The position numbers were made by a program, and so were the translations under genes. A stretch of DNA of 64,000 bases from NCBI GenBank assembly GCA_963971575.1, contig OZ020611.1, positions 24,597,279 to 24,661,278 on the forward strand, given 5' to 3'. Of the stretch, positions 61,841 to 64,000 are shown one piece after another; the stretch's first letter is position 1, and each line of letters begins with the position of its first letter. This DNA comes from Liopterus haemorrhoidalis (Eukaryota; Arthropoda; Insecta; Coleoptera; Dytiscidae). The notes beneath the pieces are model-generated. The model worked only from the letters and a program-made list of their open reading frames with translations. It was not told where the DNA came from and made no database searches.

Positions 61841-62132
61841 TTTATTAAATTTTTATTTTTTGTTAAAATATTAATTTGAATTACCTAACTGCATTGTTTT
61901 TGTCTTTGAATACCTCTTTGCTTATTTCAGTTTTAAAAAAGAAAGTAGGGTCACTACTGGTTTCATGCGTCCACTTGCGTACGCATTTTATTAAATTTTT
62001 ATTTTTTGTTAAAATATTAATTTGAATTACCTAACTGCATTGTTTTGTCTTCGAATACCTCTTTGCTTATTTCAGTTTTAAAAAAGAAAGTAGGGTCACT
62101 ACTGGTTTCATGCGTCCACTTGCGTACGTATT
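61841..62132. repeat. 146-bp tandem duplication
   Basis: TTTATTAAATTTTTATTTTT through CACTTGCGTACG occurs twice in direct order (61841-61986 and 61987-62132). It differs by one T deletion and about two substitutions. No coding content. Confidence 0.92.
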
Positions 62133-62139
62133 TTACCAG

Positions 62140-63480
62140 TACGCCTACTTAAGGATTAATCAATGCGCTGATGCTTATTGCCGCTAATTTTACAAAGTAT
62201 ATGTGCAACGGTAGGTTTATATTTGCCTTTAGAAGATATTCGTAGTGAATTTAGCAAAGTGATATGTGAGTGTATCGTAAGTGTGTCACATCAGAGAGTA
62301 GTTTGCAATGTTATCAGGAAAGGGAAACATATTCGCGAGACAAATATAAGCTGGAATCCAATTTCGACTGAGTTTCAACAGTCGTTAAAAACACATTTCG
62401 CATTAACTGGCAACGTACCCATATACCGCAGCCGCAACACAAGTACACGTAAGAATAGTTTCTATTGCCTTTCATATTGAAGTCTGTATGGCGGTATTCA
62501 TATTTCATAGACGCAGATATCACACTGGATGTATATTTACCTCAGGGAAATGTATTTAAATATTATAGAATGTGTTATTTTTCGTAGATAATTTCGCACT
62601 TATTTCATCAGTTCATTAAGCATAGAGTAGATGAGGTAAGCACTTTGTATCTTATCCTCCGGAACTATACGAAATTTACGTGGTTATCTTGAAGTTTACA
62701 CTGACCTCATTATTCATTGACCGACAACATAATATAGTTTGACCAATATAGAAAAAATGACACAACAGAAAGCGGCAGAAATTCTTAGATAAGTCGGGTT
62801 GATCGTACATCACAGAAAGACGGCTAAGAAATTCTTTTGAGAGAATTCATGAGTGAACATATTTACTCCGTGTTCTTAGAGCATGTTAGGGACCACGAAC
62901 TATCAATCGAGCTCACGTTTTCTTTCCTTAGATCAGCTGGTCATAATTCCGAGAATTTTTGTTCGCGTGTCAAGGTTTTGTCAGTAAATAATAATTCTGT
63001 ACATACCCTTGTATCTTCATATACACTATATCTATTTTATATGTAATTACATTGTATTTCATCTCGACATCTTCGTCATCTTTCAAGATTTTTCTTCAAG
63101 GTTAGTGTTTTGAACACTAACAGAACACTATAACACTTGGTATATCAGAACATTATCACCAGCACGGTATAATCTACATTTCGTGGGATATGTAAGACGT
63201 TAATGCATGTTCCATCTGCATGATCTTTTTTGGCAGTCTCCAGTTACCTCTTCGTAAACAATGTAACTTTCTATGTAGTGTATTTTCGCTTTCAGAACTA
63301 ACGGAACAGCTATCATAACGTTCGCATCTAATGAAATATAGTCTGTAGAGAATTTCAGATGTAGAAAATACTGCCATTATTCTTTCCCCACTTTTTAACT
63401 ACTCTCAGCTATTAAGACGGATATCACACTGCTGGTTAAGAAAAACAGGCATGTGCTGTAGAGTTATCGTTGACCAACAT
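62140..63480. other. Unassigned sequence with short open frames
   Basis: The open frames at 62178-62480 (plus, 100 codons), 62837-63046 (plus) and 63174-63377 (minus) have fairly balanced composition, but none shows a motif I recognise. Since a LINE tail follows in plus orientation, the plus frames could be worn parts of the same element. Confidence 0.4.
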
Positions 63481-63487
63481 CTCTCGT

Positions 63488-63770
63488 AAAGAGAATGAAA
63501 AATGTATCAAATATTTCGATCTTTTATCCGAGCTTCATAAGCTATACCTAGGATACACAGTAAAAGTTGTGGTATTAATAATCAGTGTCCTATGTGCCCT
63601 AAAGTCTGAATTAAAAGGGAAATTGAGAAAATATCCGTCCAAAGACCGAATCAAATCTACAATCTCCATGATCTGCAGATTACATAAAGCAGTATTGGTA
63701 GGATCGTTCCGCATGTTAGTGCACTCAATGTGTTATGAAGGCTTATATGTGAAGGCTCTAGCTTCCTGAC
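63488..63770 (+). pseudogene. LINE pol C-terminal tail (KYxDLxxEL...VxGALG type)
   Basis: A plus frame of about 94 codons reads ENEKCIKYFDLLSELHKLYL, VKVVVLIISVLCALKSELKG, LRKYP and ICRLHKAVLVGSFRMLVHSM, ending at a stop at 63767. It resembles the extreme C-terminus of a widespread arthropod non-LTR pol (K-Y-x-D-L-x-x-E-L ... V-x-V-x-P-V/I-I-x-x-x-L-G-x-x-x-x-x-L ... L-Q-K-x-V-L-L-G-x-x-R-I-L-R). The frame is intact here, but the polymerase domain is not recognisable upstream. Confidence 0.65.
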
Positions 63771-64000
63771 TGCATATCACCTACGTTTAGGATGCAGTCG
63801 CGTGTATTTAATTCCACTAGTCTCTATTACTCTAGATGACTATATATACAATAGTTTTCCATAGGGAATATACGAAGGCTATCTCAAAACTTAAGTTTAA
63901 TTTTTTTTATATATACGCCAAGAAATTAAGTATAGGTACATATGGGTATTATGTTAATATCATATTATACCCCATTTCAGTCACAGATTTTTTGTGCCCT

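Overview
This is a eukaryotic, intergenic-type window from a very AT-rich genome, most likely an insect or other arthropod. I base that on the mix of mobile elements: arthropod-type non-LTR retrotransposon tails, mariner with a SETMAR-like transposase, pogo/Tigger, hAT non-autonomous elements, a Helitron-like family, tRNA-derived SINEs and a Penelope-like fragment. I found no host protein-coding gene, no intact tRNA or rRNA gene, and nothing bacterial such as operons or CRISPR. Nearly every open frame that can be recognised belongs to a decayed transposable element, and the longest undamaged frame is a retrotransposon ORF1 of 328 codons.

Layout. 0-4.5 kb: a dispersed repeat split by a 302-bp hAT-type element with an 8-bp target duplication, an RTE-like LINE tail (minus), a LINE RNase H tail and a tRNA-SINE. 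7-9.8 kb: Helitron-like copy, LINE reverse transcriptase remnant and SINE. 10.2-11.5 kb: a DNA transposon with long inverted repeats around a broken, unassigned but clearly protein-coding gene. 12-17.9 kb: LINE scraps, a 308-bp hAT MITE with perfect 8-bp duplication, a TA-flanked MITE, a minisatellite and a LINE tail. 18.45-19.6 kb: a mariner with both ends, interrupted by a Penelope-like insertion that carries a hammerhead-like motif. 22.9-27.9 kb: a near-identical head-to-tail duplication of 2.5 kb containing a GACA microsatellite, ending in a pogo-like element whose protein ends in a PHD-type finger. 29.7-38.4 kb: two copies of one SINE with target duplications, a tRNA-Tyr-derived inverted repeat, a Tigger element with a nested MITE, and a tandem-repeat element with inverted ends. 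39.3-44.9 kb: LINE tails, a TA MITE and the second copy of the first dispersed repeat. 46.2-52 kb: a hAT-type element with 8-bp duplication, LINE tails, LINE ORF1, and a LINE tail cut by a 1.4-kb hAT-like insertion. 53-59 kb: further inverted-repeat elements, a mariner remnant with a Harbinger-like insertion, and a hAT-type element with arrays of a palindromic motif at both ends. 61-64 kb: second Helitron-like copy, a 146-bp tandem duplication and a LINE tail.

The genes do not work together as a pathway. The value of the window is its stratigraphy: several insertions can be dated relative to each other, and three can be checked against a disrupted or uninterrupted homologous sequence, two of them inside this same window. 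All coordinates and pairings were read by eye. Family assignments rest on recognised motifs and target-site duplications, not on a search.
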